A DNA stretch of 64,000 bases from contig OZ020587.1 of the NCBI GenBank assembly GCA_963971535.1, positions 162,910,491 through 162,974,490 of the forward strand, in the 5' to 3' direction. This stretch comes from Notolepis coatsorum. Taxonomy: Eukaryota > Chordata > Actinopteri > Aulopiformes > Paralepididae. The notes beneath the pieces are model-generated. The model was not told the DNA's origin and did not search any database. It was given only the letters and a program-made list of their open reading frames with translations. Shown one piece after another: positions 46,480 to 57,114 of this stretch. The position numbers and the translations under genes are program-made. Positions within the stretch are counted from its first letter, which is position 1; every line of letters starts with the position of its first letter.

Positions 46480-48490
46480 AGGATCAGCGTGCAAGGTTTG
46501 GCTATCGGGCCAGCTTGTACACAGGTAGGCCCTGTGTCATCAGGCATTGATGTTAGTGTTAGTAGTGCTGGTTTGTTTTGTTACACAGCCATGTTGTGTG
46601 TCGGTGCCAGGGGGCGGGATGGTTTGGTGAACGGTTCACTGCAGTGGACGGGTTCCAAACGATCCTGGAAGCGTGCTGCTAAACAGCTAATGCTAACGCT
46701 ACATGCTAATGCTAATGCTATATGCTAACACTACTGCTACGCTGTTCTAATGTCTCCGCCGTGGGATTTTGCTGCTTTTCCCTCCTCTTGCCTGGTTCAT
46801 CAATGAAGGTCAGTCGGTAGCTAATGTGGGGGTTTTGCTGAGTCCTATTTTACCCTTTTACGGGTAAATGGGTTGTCAACAGGGTGTGCCATGACTAGGT
46901 AGGCCTAGCCAGGTAGCGTTAAACTTGTGCCCCGGCGGGGCTTTGAACGGGGTTTCCACCCGGAAGCCGATGCTTGAGGCTCGGCGGGTGGCAGTAGAGC
47001 TATACTACTGCAGGATGGGACTTAGCGGCGGCCCGTGTTGTGGCTCAGCTGACTGTTTTCTGTCCATAGTAGCGTTGAAGACGCTATGCTATAGTAGTGT
47101 AGTGGGCTACTGTTTTGTTCTGTCTCTCCGCTACGAGAATGTCTGTCTATGCTACAGCTTTCTCTCCTCTCAACCATTCATGCTGACGGTCAATCGGTGT
47201 CTATTGGGGGAGTAGTGCGGGGGGGGGGGGGGGGGCTTTGTTTACCTTTTGGGTAAATGGGCTAAAGCTAGGGCTGGTGTGCTGTTGTGAATATTATGAA
47301 TGAATGCGGGACTGGTTCTCTCTGGTCCGCCTCCCCTTAACGTTGTGTACATGGGCTTGCTCATTCTACAGTATTTTGTGGTGTTAGTTCTTTTATTCAT
47401 TTAACCCCTTCATGGTGCACACCACAGTGGAGGTTGCTGTTTGCTCCGTGTTAACATCAGTCCTTTGCTTTTGACATATTGAAACAGTGCCCCGCCCGGC
47501 CGACGCCATGAGGTGGGTCGGCCTGGCGAGTGGCTGGTGGGCTGCTAAAGCCTGTACCGCCACGGTATGGAATTGGCAGCGATTAGTAACTGTATTCGAA
47601 TTGCTGTTTTTTCTATCAAAAAATGGTGTCTGGTGGCGGGGCCTTGAGGGCCAGCCGACGTCGACACATCGCGCGAGGTTGTTGACGTTATTAGCTTTGA
47701 CCTAGCCGCAAGCTATAACCGCTCAGGGTTCTCCTCTCCGCAGGGGATTTTGGTCTTCTGCAGGAGCGCGGGCGGTATTGTCCTAGGCCCCACACCGCCT
47801 CACACCGCGCAGCCAGAAGAAGAGAGAGCACGGCCTCGTACCCCCTCCGGAGGTATCCTGGGCATTGAATCGACAGGTGTCCACAATGCCGACAGCCTTG
47901 GCGGCCGAGGGATCGGCCATGTTGGATGGGCTCGGCTTGAACAACAAGCCATCGACGTTCTGCCGCGAGCAGCCCGCTCTCCGATCACTCCCTCCCCCAA
48001 CACCAGCGGAAAAAGGGGGCTCTGATTGTTTCCTTTGGCTGCGGGCCGCGTGCCTTCGTTGAAGCGCGGGCGGCCCCACTTTTCGCTTCTCATGGGGACA
48101 GGGGCTGACACCCAGTTGATGGCTGAGCCTGGGTCTTTCCGTGAGAATGTTGTGCTGTCAAGCGGCTCCCACACCATAACCTGTGTTGGTTGAGCCTGGT
48201 GTTATGTCTGTCAACTATAAGTGTTGTCAGCAGGGGGGCTCGAAACCTTTTGAGGCACACAGTGCGGGCTTCCTCGACCTCGCCTTCGCCAGGCCAGGTA
48301 TCATGTTGGTGCCTCCCACTCCTGAAAGATTGGCAGTGGTTTCGCAGGCGCGCGTGATTTGGGTGGTAGTAATATCACTGCAGGGCTACGGTGTGTGGAA
48401 CCCATGGGGTCCTCATGCCTTGCATGTCCGGCTGCAGAACAACTCCTCAGCATGTTCTGGAGGGGTGTTCAGTGGGGGGGCTTTTGTCAC
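46480..48490 (+). other. DIRS copy C, region before RT (possible gag remnant)
   Basis: No family motif recognised. It holds gctaatgctaac repeats near 46683-46735 and a G-run at 47219-47235. A GC-rich open stretch at about 47750-48180 may be a gag-like remnant. No function assigned. Confidence 0.4.
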
Positions 48491-48839
48491 CTAGATTGAT
48501 GTCAGCTTCCCCCGTATCAAACCGGCCCTTTCTGTCGGGGTCCCCCCTTGGGTGCGATTGCCTCGTGGGTAGTGTCAGGTTCCGACCCGACTCCACAGAA
48601 CGCTCTGCTCGCAATGGTCCAGGGTTGGCTACGCACAGCTGGTGGGACCGGGCCGACTATCTACAGTTCCTGGCGGACCTGCGCCACATGGCGGCGGGTG
48701 CGTTGGGAGTGTCATCACATATGACTATGGCAGTACCATATGTCGAGGTGGATGGAGAGAACGCTGAGGCGGGGACTTGTGTTTACACAACCCCACCCGT
48801 TTTCGGGTTTGGTACAGACCCTATTGTCAGGGTCACCAG

Positions 48840-49350
48840 CAGTGACAGCTCTGGTCAATGAGATCCAATCTCTGTGGACGAAGCAAGCCATCGTTGTGGA
48901 GTTCTCCTCCCGATGTTCTCTGGTGCCTGAGAAATCGGGAGGGGGGGTGTCAGACCCATGCTGGACCTGTCCCATGGGAAGGTTCAGCATTTTTTTGGAT
49001 CGTCTCCTACCTGTTGAACACTGTCAGGTGGGGGTCTGGTTCTCCTCCATAGACCTGTAGGATGCGTATTCGCATCTCTGATCTTTCATCTAGGGCTTAC
49101 CTACGCTTCCTTGCAGGGTTAGCGTATGAGTACCAGAGGCTGCCGTTCGGTTTTCTCTGGCTCCCCGCATCTTCACCAAGTGCGTGGAGGCCGCACTGGG
49201 GCCTCTGCGTCGTCAGGGGTTACGAAGTGTATTCTGCCCTGACGACGTTCTTGTCCTTCACGGTCAAGGTGGATCGTCGGGTCTCGTACCAGGCAGGTCC
49301 CTACCAGCCTGGGGTTTGCTGTAGACTGGAAGTAGAGTACTCCTCTTCCC
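48840..49350 (+). pseudogene. DIRS reverse transcriptase remnant
   Basis: Fragments in two frames: SRCSLVPEKSGG (finger region), WFSSIDL then a stop then DAYSHL (the LKDAY-type catalytic strand, with a stop inside), YEYQRLPFGF, and after a shift RIFTKCVEAALGPLRRQGLR followed by CPDDVLVLHG where the Y(I/V)DD box should be. Order and words are those of DIRS-type RTs. Several stops and shifts make it non-functional. Confidence 0.7.
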
Positions 49351-49439
49351 AGTCAACGGTTGGAGTGCTATGGGCATCCCTCTCAGAGCGTGTTGTCGAC
49401 ACGCTCGGGAGGTTCCGTCCTAGGACGGTTACGGCGCTG

Positions 49440-49760
49440 TCTCATGTCACGTTTTTCACCGACGCCTCCCTCGCTGGTGACGCGTCGGGCCAACGCAGTA
49501 GGGGGCAGCTGGCAAACCATGCTGCCCGGTCTGCGCTACGTTCAATGTGTTGGTATTGAAAGCGGTCCTTCTGGTCCTCAAACGGTGTTGATCAGGACGG
49601 ACAATACGACGTCAGTGTCGTATATCGACAGACAGGGAGGAGTAGGCTCCCCCCGTCTGCACCAGGCGGCGGGAGGCTGGCTATGGGCGTCCTCCATCTG
49701 CGCGGCCTGAGGGCTCCCCACATCCCCGGCAGGGTGAATGTGGGTTCAGGTGTACTGTCG
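49440..49760 (+). pseudogene. DIRS RNase H remnant
   Basis: HVTFFTDASLAGDASG (first Asp, 49446-49490) and, in another frame, TVLIRTDNTTSVSYIDRQGG (49583-49642), matching the DNTS-V-YI-HQGG box of DIRS RNase H. PHIPGRVNVGSGVLSRG (49720-49770) follows. Frames change several times. Confidence 0.75.
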
Positions 49761-49929
49761 CGGGGCGGTCCTCATCCTGACGGGTGGGGATTACGTCCGG
49801 ACATAGCCAGGCAGGTGTGGGACCGATGCCGTGCCGCCTGGGATTCTTCCCCATACATCTGTTAGGTCAGTTGTTGGGACGGGTACGTTGAGGGGCACAG
49901 GTTCTTGATCCTGATGGCGCCAGACCGGG

Positions 49930-50990
49930 GCGCAGCTGTGTGGTTCCCGGTCCTGATCCAGCTACTGGTAGTCTTGAGAGGATGGACCCTTCTGTGGTTG
50001 ATACCATCCGGAATGCGCATGCTCCCTCCACTGTCGCGCTTACGCAGGCAGATGGCGTATGTTCCAAGTGTGGTGTAAGGCGGGGGGCCGGGACCCAGTC
50101 TCCTGCCCCCTGGATGCTGTCCTTAGTTACCTCCAGTCTCTCCTTGATAGACTGTCGGCTTCGACGGTGAGGGTATATGCAGCAGCTATATCCTCCTATC
50201 ATGAGGGATTTGAGGGGGATGTTCAGCCACCCTCTTGTGAAGCGTTTCCTGCTTGGCGCTCGGCGCGTTAAGCCGGTGCAACGCTCTTTGGCTCCGAGTT
50301 GGGATCTTCAATTGGTCCTCGGTCGGTTGTCCTTGGCCCCGTTTGAGCCTCTTGAGCAAGCGCCGTTGGAACAGCTGTCGTTCAAGACCGCGTTCTTGCT
50401 GGCCGTCACCTCCGCTGAACGCGTGGGTGTGCTTTGTGCACCTGAGTGCCTGTCTTTCGTTCCGATTGCGGTGCCACTCTGTGGCCTAATCCTGCCTTCG
50501 TGCCTAAAAATATCCGGAGTTCCTTCCGCTCCAGGGATATTGTGGTTCAGGCGTTTCGTCCGCCTCCTCATGCTAGTGAGTTAGATGCGGGCCTTCACCT
50601 GTCATGTCCGGTCCGTGCTTTGGGAATTTACCTCAGCCGTACTCAGGACCTCAGGGTTACCGATCAGCTTTTTGTTTGTCACGGTGGTTCTCGTGCCGGT
50701 AAGGCACTATCGAAACAGCACCTGTCCCATTGGTTGTGCGAGGGCATTGCCCTCTGCTACACGTTGGCCGGGCTGGATCCCCCTGGGGGCGTCAGGGCGC
50801 ACTCCACTCGTGGGGTGGCTGCCTCTGCCGGTCTCCTGGGTGGGGCCTCGGTGGAGGACATCTGTGCTGCAGCTTCATGGTCCTCCCCGGGCCCCTTTGT
50901 ATGGTTTTACCTCATGGACATGACCGGGCGGTTCTGTCTCCCAGGCGGTTCTGGGGTCTGTGGCCTTTCCTGCTTCCCGTCCTTTGGTAG
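49930..50990 (+). pseudogene. DIRS tyrosine recombinase remnant
   Basis: The N-terminal part LDRLSASTVRVYAAAISSYH is SAM-like. The catalytic part reads FKTAFLLAVTSAERVGVLCA (contains the first-Arg region, where Arg is expected near SAER), then after a frame change SCPVRALGIYLSRT, SKQHLSHWL, and the HxxR motif AHSTRGVAASAG (50800-50835). FVWFYLMD carries the probable nucleophile Tyr at about 50908. At least three frame changes. The intact enzyme would integrate a circular DNA copy. Confidence 0.8.
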
Positions 50991-51218
50991 GGTAGCAGGA
51001 GTGTGTGGGTATGGGCCACAGTGTGTTAGGTCACACGTGGTTCCGCCTGTGCTGTGTGTTCAAGGGGTTCTAGTTCCCTCTTGCTCGCACTCAGGTGGAG
51101 TTGACTGCGCCCCCCCCTTCATTAGGAAGGATGGGGTGACGGGGCTCCCCAACCCCTTGATGTGGGCTTACGGGTCCTCAGGGGGTACATTTGTCGGGCC
51201 TCGCGTCCGCTCTACCCC

Positions 51219-51325
51219 ATATCTCGATAGGCTTAAGAGCGGGACGCGATGGCCAAGTACGATAATATAACGTAAGGTTATGTATATAACCTAGTTATAT
51301 GAGTACTGGCTAAGCGTCCTGCTCT
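51219..51325. repeat. Internal complementary region of DIRS copy C
   Basis: atatctcgataggcttaaga ... cgataatataac mirrors the left terminus, and gtaaggttatgtatataacc ... ggctaagcg mirrors the right terminus. They meet at aacgtaagg, so the joined termini share GTT. Confidence 0.9.
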
Positions 51326-51579
51326 GCGGCCCTGAGTTCCCTTTTGAGGGATCTTTTACTGGAAACGGGATTTTTGGCGAGGAAGAGTGTTTGGTGACCA
51401 TGCCTACTGTCTTATAGGCTACGCCTCCATAGGGGCGGGACCCGGCAGATGTGGGTGTACTTGTTTTTTTCGTTGATGGAGTACAATAGGTACATGAGAT
51501 GAGGTATATCTCGATAGGCTTAAGAGCGGGACGCTTAGCCAGTACTCATATAACTAGGTTATATACATAACCTTACGTT

Positions 51580-51700
51580 ACTGCTTTCACTGCGACACAA
51601 CAGCAAGTTAACCCTTTCACTGCCACACGACAGAAGGTTAACCCTTTACTATCACACTACCGTCGGTAGTGTGATAGTAAAGGGTTAACCTTCTGAAAGG
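51580..51700. repeat. GTTAAC-type repeats beside DIRS copy C
   Basis: About three units (ttaaccctttcactgccaca) plus an inverted one around cactaccgtcggtagtgtga, which forms a perfect small palindrome. Confidence 0.85.
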
Positions 51701-51936
51701 GTTAACATGCCCCCCCCCCAACCCCCCAACCCTACGCCCCCTCGCACAGCGAGACACTAAAGCGAAGGATCTGATAAGGGATGACAGTTGGTCCCGGCCT
51801 CGCTGATCTCCAGCACCCTCGGCGAGGGAGAGTCCGCTGGCCCCGTCCGCTGTTCCTCGAGGTACGGATATTGTTTGAACAGCGAGACCAGGAAAGGGGT
51901 CAAAGGGTAGACAGTTGTATGTGCGTGCGCGTGTCT

Positions 51937-51997
<61 letters not shown>

Positions 51998-52364
51998 TGT
52001 GAGGGGTATGTACAGACACACATCATCTTGAGGCGCAGACGGGCATGTCGCGTCTCATCCTGGAGGTCAAGGGTCAGCCCGTGCAGAGGCACCTGGACAG
52101 CGTATGCAAAGCCATCTATCCACTGAGGAGCGGAGCCACTGGTTCGTGACCATTAAAACTAATGAGAGCAATTATGTGTCGGCCTTTAAGTCTGAGTGCA
52201 AGAATGTGGAGAATGCTTAAGAGGAGAAAGCACCTGGTTAATGAACGTCACCCGGCTTGTCTGTCAGCGACATGACTGACTGTCAGACACCAGAGACCCT
52301 GACATTACCTGAACTTGTCAGATATGTAGGACAGAGGGGGGGCGGGGCTTATGCGTGGCTTTAG
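51700..52364. repeat. Intron stretch with (GT)n
   Basis: (GT)n at 51938-51994. On both sides there are short minus-strand open segments (for example LVSLFKQYPYLEEQ and VPLHGLTLDLQDETR) that look coding-like but that I cannot assign; see the rejected list. Confidence 0.5.
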
Positions 52365-52835
52365 AGTTAACCTTCTGTAGTGTGGTAGTGAAAGGGTTAA
52401 CCGTCTGTACTGTGGTAGTGAACGGGTTAACCGTCTGTAGTGTGGTAGTGAAAGGGTTAACCTTCTATAGTGTGGTAGTGAACGGGTTAACCGTCTGTAG
52501 TGTGGTAGTGAAAGGGTTAACCATCTGTAGTGTGGTTGTGGTAGTGAAAGGTTAACCTTCTGTAGTGTGGTAGTGAAAGGGTTAACCGTCTATAGTGTGG
52601 TAGTGAAAGGTTAACCTTCTGTAGTGTGGTAGTGAAAGGGTTAACCTTCTGTAGTGTGGCAGTGAAAGGGTTAACCTTCTGTAGTGTGGTAGTGAAAGGG
52701 TTAACATTCTGTAGTGTGGCAGTGAAAGAGTTAACCTTCTGTAGGGTGGCAGCGAACGGGTTAACCTTCTGTAGTGTGGCAGTGAAAGGGTTAACCTTCT
52801 GTAGTGTGGTAGTGAAAGGGTTAATCCTCTGTCCA
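52365..52835 (+). repeat. GTTAAC-type minisatellite, about 16 units of 30-31 bp
   Basis: Unit gtagtgtggtagtgaaaggg plus ttaaccttct, with point variants (cgtctgt, gtggcag, gaacggg). Every unit has the palindrome GTTAAC. ORFs on both strands are repeat translations. Confidence 0.95.
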
Positions 52836-53970
52836 GGGTTGTATCTCTCAGCGAACAGAAGGGTATTTTGCATTCCACAAAGGGGTCGTTCTTCCCCCGG
52901 GATGAAACATTGCTTTAACCCCTTCAGAAGGTCTCCGGTCCCTGGGTAACTGAGGGGTGGTGGGGGGCAGTCACGGTTATTTACGCTGACCAGAGGGGCA
53001 GCTTTGTTGGGACCCGGCGCTCTGGACACGCGGCGCCTCCGGTCTCCAGGGGGGACGTCGCAGCGGCGGATGTGCAATGTGTTAATAACGTGCGGGGGCA
53101 AGAGACCAAGCAGCGGCAGCAGAGACAAACACAGCTCTTTAAGGCTAAACACAACCTGTCTCTTCCTCTTTGTACTGTTGCCATAGGATTACTTCCAGAA
53201 TGCGGGTAAGACCACCTACGGTACTGTATCTCTCTGCCCGTGTGACACGTGTGCCTGCAAGCTACGCCGACGACTAAGTAATTATCCCCCATCCAGAGAC
53301 ACACCGTTAGAAGACCTGCTGCATCAGAGGCTTGTTACTGGAACTCCAGCCGCTGGGCACGAGGCGCTCTCTGTGCTGTCTTCGAAGACAAACCTGTTCA
53401 CTGCAGGCCTGTCCCCGACTAAGGATTTGTATAGTCAACTTTTATTGGCCAACATTTGCAGATAGTCGTCTACCCCCCGAATGCAATTTTTATTTATAAT
53501 TATATTATATTATTATATAATAATAATTATTATTTTCTTTTTCATTCCATTTGGGCTGTCGGGGTACTTAATGTCCGAAGGAGTCGACTGAAGGCTTCTT
53601 GTCCTCTGCAAAAGCATGCAATTGGTCCACTGATGGATACATCTTGATATTTGTCTAGTTTAGTGTGTTCATTAGATGGGTGAAATCCTCTTTAAGTGCC
53701 TCTGTGCCCGTTTCCTTAGGCAGTTAGCCTCTCTGGTATGCACGCCATTAGCATTAGCCACGCTTCTAGGCCTCTTTGCTTTTGTAAAGAATGATTAAAA
53801 AAATAATAATAATAATAATAAATATATATATTTTCTTTTGCATTCGACTAAGAGGTTGGCCGTCGACTACGGCTCCTTTTGATCGATTAGTCGACTATTC
53901 TACTAGTCGGGGTCAGCCCTAGTTCATTGATATATATATTTTGAGACGTTAATATTGTAAATAGACTCAC
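52836..53970. other. Intron DNA with a hAT-end-like sequence
   Basis: 52836-53440 is GC-rich with no assignable gene. 53480-53830 is AT-rich with (AAT)n. Around 53855-53925 the string gattagtcgactattctact then agtcggggtcagcccta resembles a common fish hAT terminus; no partner end found. Confidence 0.4.
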
Positions 53971-54030
53971 CGCGGGGCCGCTGGGTCCTCGCTCACCCTT
54001 CTCACAGGCGCATCTGGGAGCCACGGGGCA
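53971..54030 (-). CDS. col28a1: Collagen XXVIII-like junction exon (60 nt)
   Basis: Minus-strand exon with acceptor ctctcgtccgaag|TGC and donor GCG|gtgagt. The 20 codons read CPVAPRCACEKGERGPSGPA: a Cys-rich linker after the vWA domain that turns into Gly-X-Y at GER. Three Cys here could form the interchain disulphides that register the triple helix. Phase 0 at both ends. Its place between the vWA exons and pure Gly-X-Y exons fits type XXVIII collagen. Confidence 0.88.
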
Positions 54031-54389
54031 CTTCGGACGAGAGAAAAAAAAGCATGTTTTCATTCATTTGTTTCATTTGACGTTTATTTATTTTTTGTAA
54101 ATGAGTTTGAATGTGGCCACTGGTGATATCATCGTGGATGTTGAATCCTTAATGTTGTGTCAATTACAGCTCGATGAAATGATAAGGTAGCGCTTCCTAT
54201 AAATAAGACAAGGTCTTTTTTCATCCACATCATTTCATTGGAGCTGTAATTAACACAAACACAACACAAATCCATTTGAGATGGATTGAAATGGATCTCT
54301 ATGCAGCCACATGGGGGCTCTATACTTAATTATGTTACCACATGTGAAAATATTACGCTGTTTAGCAATAGAAATATAGTAATACTGAC

Positions 54390-54410
54390 CCCTTCGTCGG
54401 CCAAGTTGGT
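54390..54410 (-). CDS. col28a1: 21-nt microexon of the collagen gene (TNLADEG)
   Basis: Acceptor ttttccacacag|ACC with a long pyrimidine tract, seven codons TNLADEG, donor GGG|gtcagt. It fits in phase between ATT (end of 56232 exon) and TGC (start of 53971 exon). Other type XXVIII collagens, as I recall them, have a SLADQ-like stretch at this point between the vWA domain and the Cys linker, which supports it. If skipped, the frame is still kept. Confidence 0.7.
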
Positions 54411-54699
54411 CTGTGTGGAAAAAGGCAAAACGGTGATAACGTTAAATAAACAGAATCTTAAACATGTCAATATTAAATTTCTATAAGAGATATGAGTCCG
54501 GTCTTCACGAGCAATGTCAAATGTGTTACAATTGCATAATAAAAAGCATATTAAACGAATGAATCTTTACAGTAGTTTTAAGTCATCTGCTTTATTGCAT
54601 AGGCACCACTGATAGAAAGCAGGGATTGGACATTGATGATATGGCATGGGCCAAGTAATAACTTTCATGACTATTGAAAAGAAGCCTTAGATGTTAAGA

Positions 54700-55010
54700 T
54701 CTAAATGATGTTATGATCTAAATAAATTTTATGATCTAAATAGATGTTATGATATAAATAAATGTTATGATCTAAATAGATGTTATGATATGAATAGACA
54801 TTGTGATCTAAATAGACGTTAGACGTTGTGATCTAAATAGAAGTTGTGATATAAATAGACGTTGTGATATAAATAGACGTTCTGATATAAATATATGTCA
54901 TGATATGAATAGATGTTGTGATCTAAATAGACGTTGTGTGATCTAAATAGATATTATGATCTAAACAGATGTTGTGATATAAACAGATGTTGTGATATAA
55001 ACAGATGCGG
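54700..55010 (+). repeat. AT-rich minisatellite, about 18-20-bp unit
   Basis: Imperfect repeats of tgatctaaatagatgttatg with ata/aca variants, about 16 units. 55011-55580 has no feature I recognise. Confidence 0.88.
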
Positions 55011-55587
55011 TCTCTTAAAGCATTAATGCACAAATTCAACCACAGAGGGGAGTTGCTCGGATTATGATTCATGCCAAGCTTTGTCCTGCTGTGCAAACAC
55101 TGGCAAGGAGTCAACCGGTGGAGGAATTCCTCGGTAATACCTGTGTTATCACAAAGAGAGGATATATCACTGTTGAAACCTGAATATGTCCCACCTGACA
55201 CCAGCCCACCAGAGGGTCCCGCCTGTTACAAGGCGTGTGTTACTATTGTGGAGGTAAATCCTAATGGACGGGGGGGACGGGCATAACACACAGTTGTCAG
55301 GCGCTTCTTTTGAAAGAATGTGAGAAGGATTTTTCTGTACATCTGAACAAAGAGCTGAATCTAAAGCGGTCATTGAGTTGCTTTCCTTTTTTCGCTGCAC
55401 TGTAACATTACGCTGTCACTCCTGAGGTCTGCAGGAACACGTCAACAAGTCCTCCCACGTTTCAACGCTGACTATACATGTTATATCCAACCCTCGATGA
55501 AGCATTTCGACTCTCATTGCGGCAAAAAACGAACATTTAAATGTATATATCTGTCATGTCCAAAAGCACTTTAATATTTGTTTCCTC

Positions 55588-55930
55588 AGCGCACGGGAAT
55601 GGAACCGGGAACCTTCCAACTACCAGACGACTGCTCTACCTCCTGAGCCACTGTTGCCCTGGCCTTTGTTGGGTATGCCTTTGTTTGTATGCCAAGGAGT
55701 GACAGTGGCTCGGGAGGTAGAGCAGTCGTCTGGTAATCCGGGAGGTTCCCGGTTCGATTCCCGCTCCTCCCCCGGGCAGTGTGTGTCGAAGTGTCCTTGA
55801 GCAAGACACTTAACCCCTAACTGCTCTCCCGATGAGCAGGTCGGCACCTTGCGCGGTCGCCTCCGCCGTCGGTGAGCAAAAATTGTAAAGCACTTTGGAT
55901 AAAAGCTGTTATATATAAATTGGCAAGAAA
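55588..55930. mobile_element. Pair of V-SINE-like elements, head to head
   Basis: The plus-strand SINE is at about 55704-55930: head gtggctcgggaggtagagca, B-box cccggttcgattcccgc, conserved core gaagtgtccttgagcaagac, tail aaagcactttggataaaagc. To its left, 55588-55652 has a second head in reverse (minus strand cagtggctcaggaggtagag ... cccggttccattcccgt). The arms of about 63 bp can pair, with a spacer of about 50 bases. Confidence 0.8.
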
Positions 55931-56231
55931 AAAATTATAAAAAAAAATGTCTGGCAACATTTAAAAAAACAATATTTAACCTTTATTTGGCCAGATAAAA
56001 CATGCCTCGTTTTATAAATGTGTATTGATAACTTATAGTGCTGTAATAAAATTGTCTAATAAATATGCATGATCGAATTCAACAACGTGTGCTTTTATTT
56101 TGATATTCCTTAATTCCACGTTGAAGTCACGTGATACGTTAAGTGTGGGGTCCCCAAAAAATATCCTAAATAAAATGTAAAACTTTGAGAACCCCTGGGT
56201 TAAATAAACAAATAAACAGAACAACACTCAC
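55931..56231 (-). other. Intron with LINE-tail fragment
   Basis: aatatttaacctttatttgg at about 55972-55991 is the reverse of a common 3' tail (ctttat/aataaaggttaaata). No gene. Confidence 0.4.
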
Positions 56232-56462
56232 AATCTCCACGAGGACTTTCTCCAGGATGTCGGGGTCCTGCAGGTTGTGCAGGAAGCGAGCAGCGGGCGA
56301 GCTGGCCAGCAGGCGGAGCTGTGCCACGTTGGCGGGCTCGTTGGCGCCACGGGTGATGCCCACCGTGAAGAACTTCACCCCCTGGTTCTTGGCGTCGGCG
56401 ACGGCGGAGAAGATGTCGGGGTTTCTGGGGTGCGACGTTCCGTCCGTCAGCAGGACAGCCAC
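56232..56462 (-). CDS. col28a1: Collagen XXVIII-like vWA domain, C-terminal half
   Basis: Exon of 231 nt (77 codons), phase 0-0; acceptor cctcctcaag|GTG, donor ATT|gtgagt. It begins [18 protein letters not shown], where the Asp of LLTDG completes the MIDAS metal site, followed by [17 protein letters not shown] and [17 protein letters not shown]. Together with the 56771 exon it forms a full vWA domain, used in matrix collagens to bind other extracellular proteins. The words FFTVGI and HNLQD are, as far as I recall, those of collagen XXVIII and not of collagen VI. Confidence 0.92.
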
Positions 56463-56770
56463 CTTGAGGAGGGGTTAAAGGTTCAAGTTTTTGTTTTATT
56501 ACACAGGGTTCCCACACAGACATTGCGAAATAAAATTCAAGGACTTTTAAGTACTTTTCCAAGCACTATTTTTTCATTTTCAAGGATGTCACTAGTCGAA
56601 GGATACAATTCACTTTTAAATGCTGTTTTTTTTAAGCATTTTCTTGGCCTGCTTGCCAGCTAGAGAAAGCACTTTTATTTTTTATAAGCATATAAACATA
56701 TAAACATATGAACTAGTGACTTATATACATTCTAAATGTAAATGTAAACAAAATGTCCCAAAACACGCAC

Positions 56771-57114
56771 CTTGATGCTGCCGGCCGTGGACTCGTCCAG
56801 GTACAGCTTGGTCATGTTGGTGATGGCGTACGTGGTGTAGGTGCCGTGGCCGATGTACTGGATGGGCGCCACGCGGGCCTTGAAGTTGTCGCTGCCCCTC
56901 CAGTCGCGGAAGGCCTGCTCCGTGATGACGTGGCTGCTGTACTGCAGCAGGGACACTCGCCAGCTCAGCCGCCGGCCCGTCTGCAGCCGCACGCTCTGCA
57001 GCCCGTCCACCACGTCCATGGAGAACTGCTTCTCCCGCTCGTGGTTCTCCTTGGCGCTCTCCGAGCTGTCCAGCAGGAAGGAGAGCTCCAGGCTGCAGTC
57101 TTCGTCCAGCATGG
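56771..57114 (-). CDS. col28a1: Collagen XXVIII-like vWA domain, N-terminal half
   Basis: Exon of 344 nt. The acceptor follows a (CA)n tract (cacacacacag|CC), the donor is AAG|gtgcgt. It starts at phase 1, taking the G from the signal-peptide exon. It reads DCSLELSFLLDSSESAKENH, with the MIDAS motif DSSES, then SWRVSLLQYSSHVITEQAFR, APIQYIGHGTYTTYAI (MIDAS Thr) and KLYLDESTAGSIK. Strong resemblance to the N-terminal vWA of COL28A1; fish have more than one paralogue, so a1 versus a2 is not settled. Confidence 0.92.

Larger units (their letters stand above)
46115..51579 (+). mobile_element. DIRS-type retrotransposon with decayed genes (copy C)
   Basis: Inverted terminal repeats 46139-46294 and 51379-51534 (156 bp) differ at about one to a few bases. 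The unique outer ends are left GTTATATTATCGTACTTGGC and right GGTTATATACATAACCTTACGTT. The internal complementary region 51219-51325 is the reverse complement of the two ends joined, with shared GTT. No target duplication. The element sits in a GTTAAC-type repeat unit (cactaccaaacg to the left; ctttcactgcgacac to the right). The interior has remnants of RT, RNase H and tyrosine recombinase. 5465 bp. Confidence 0.92.

Noticed and set aside
51757-52140. Two coding-like minus-strand segments (LVSLFKQYPYLEEQRTG and FAYAVQVPLHGLTLDLQDET)
   Set aside because: They look like exon pieces on both sides of a (GT)n intron-like tract, but I cannot name a family, the downstream donor is poor, and they lie inside a collagen intron without Gly-X-Y. 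A protein search would decide; left unannotated.
52981-53304. GC-rich open frames on both strands
   Set aside because: No family resemblance, no Gly periodicity and no consistent splice sites.
56232-57114. Collagen VI alpha chain
   Set aside because: The vWA-collagen layout is shared, but words such as YSSHVITEQ, IQYIGHGTYTTYAI and LHNLQD, the signal-peptide exon with a basic linker, and 2-residue helix interruptions fit type XXVIII better.
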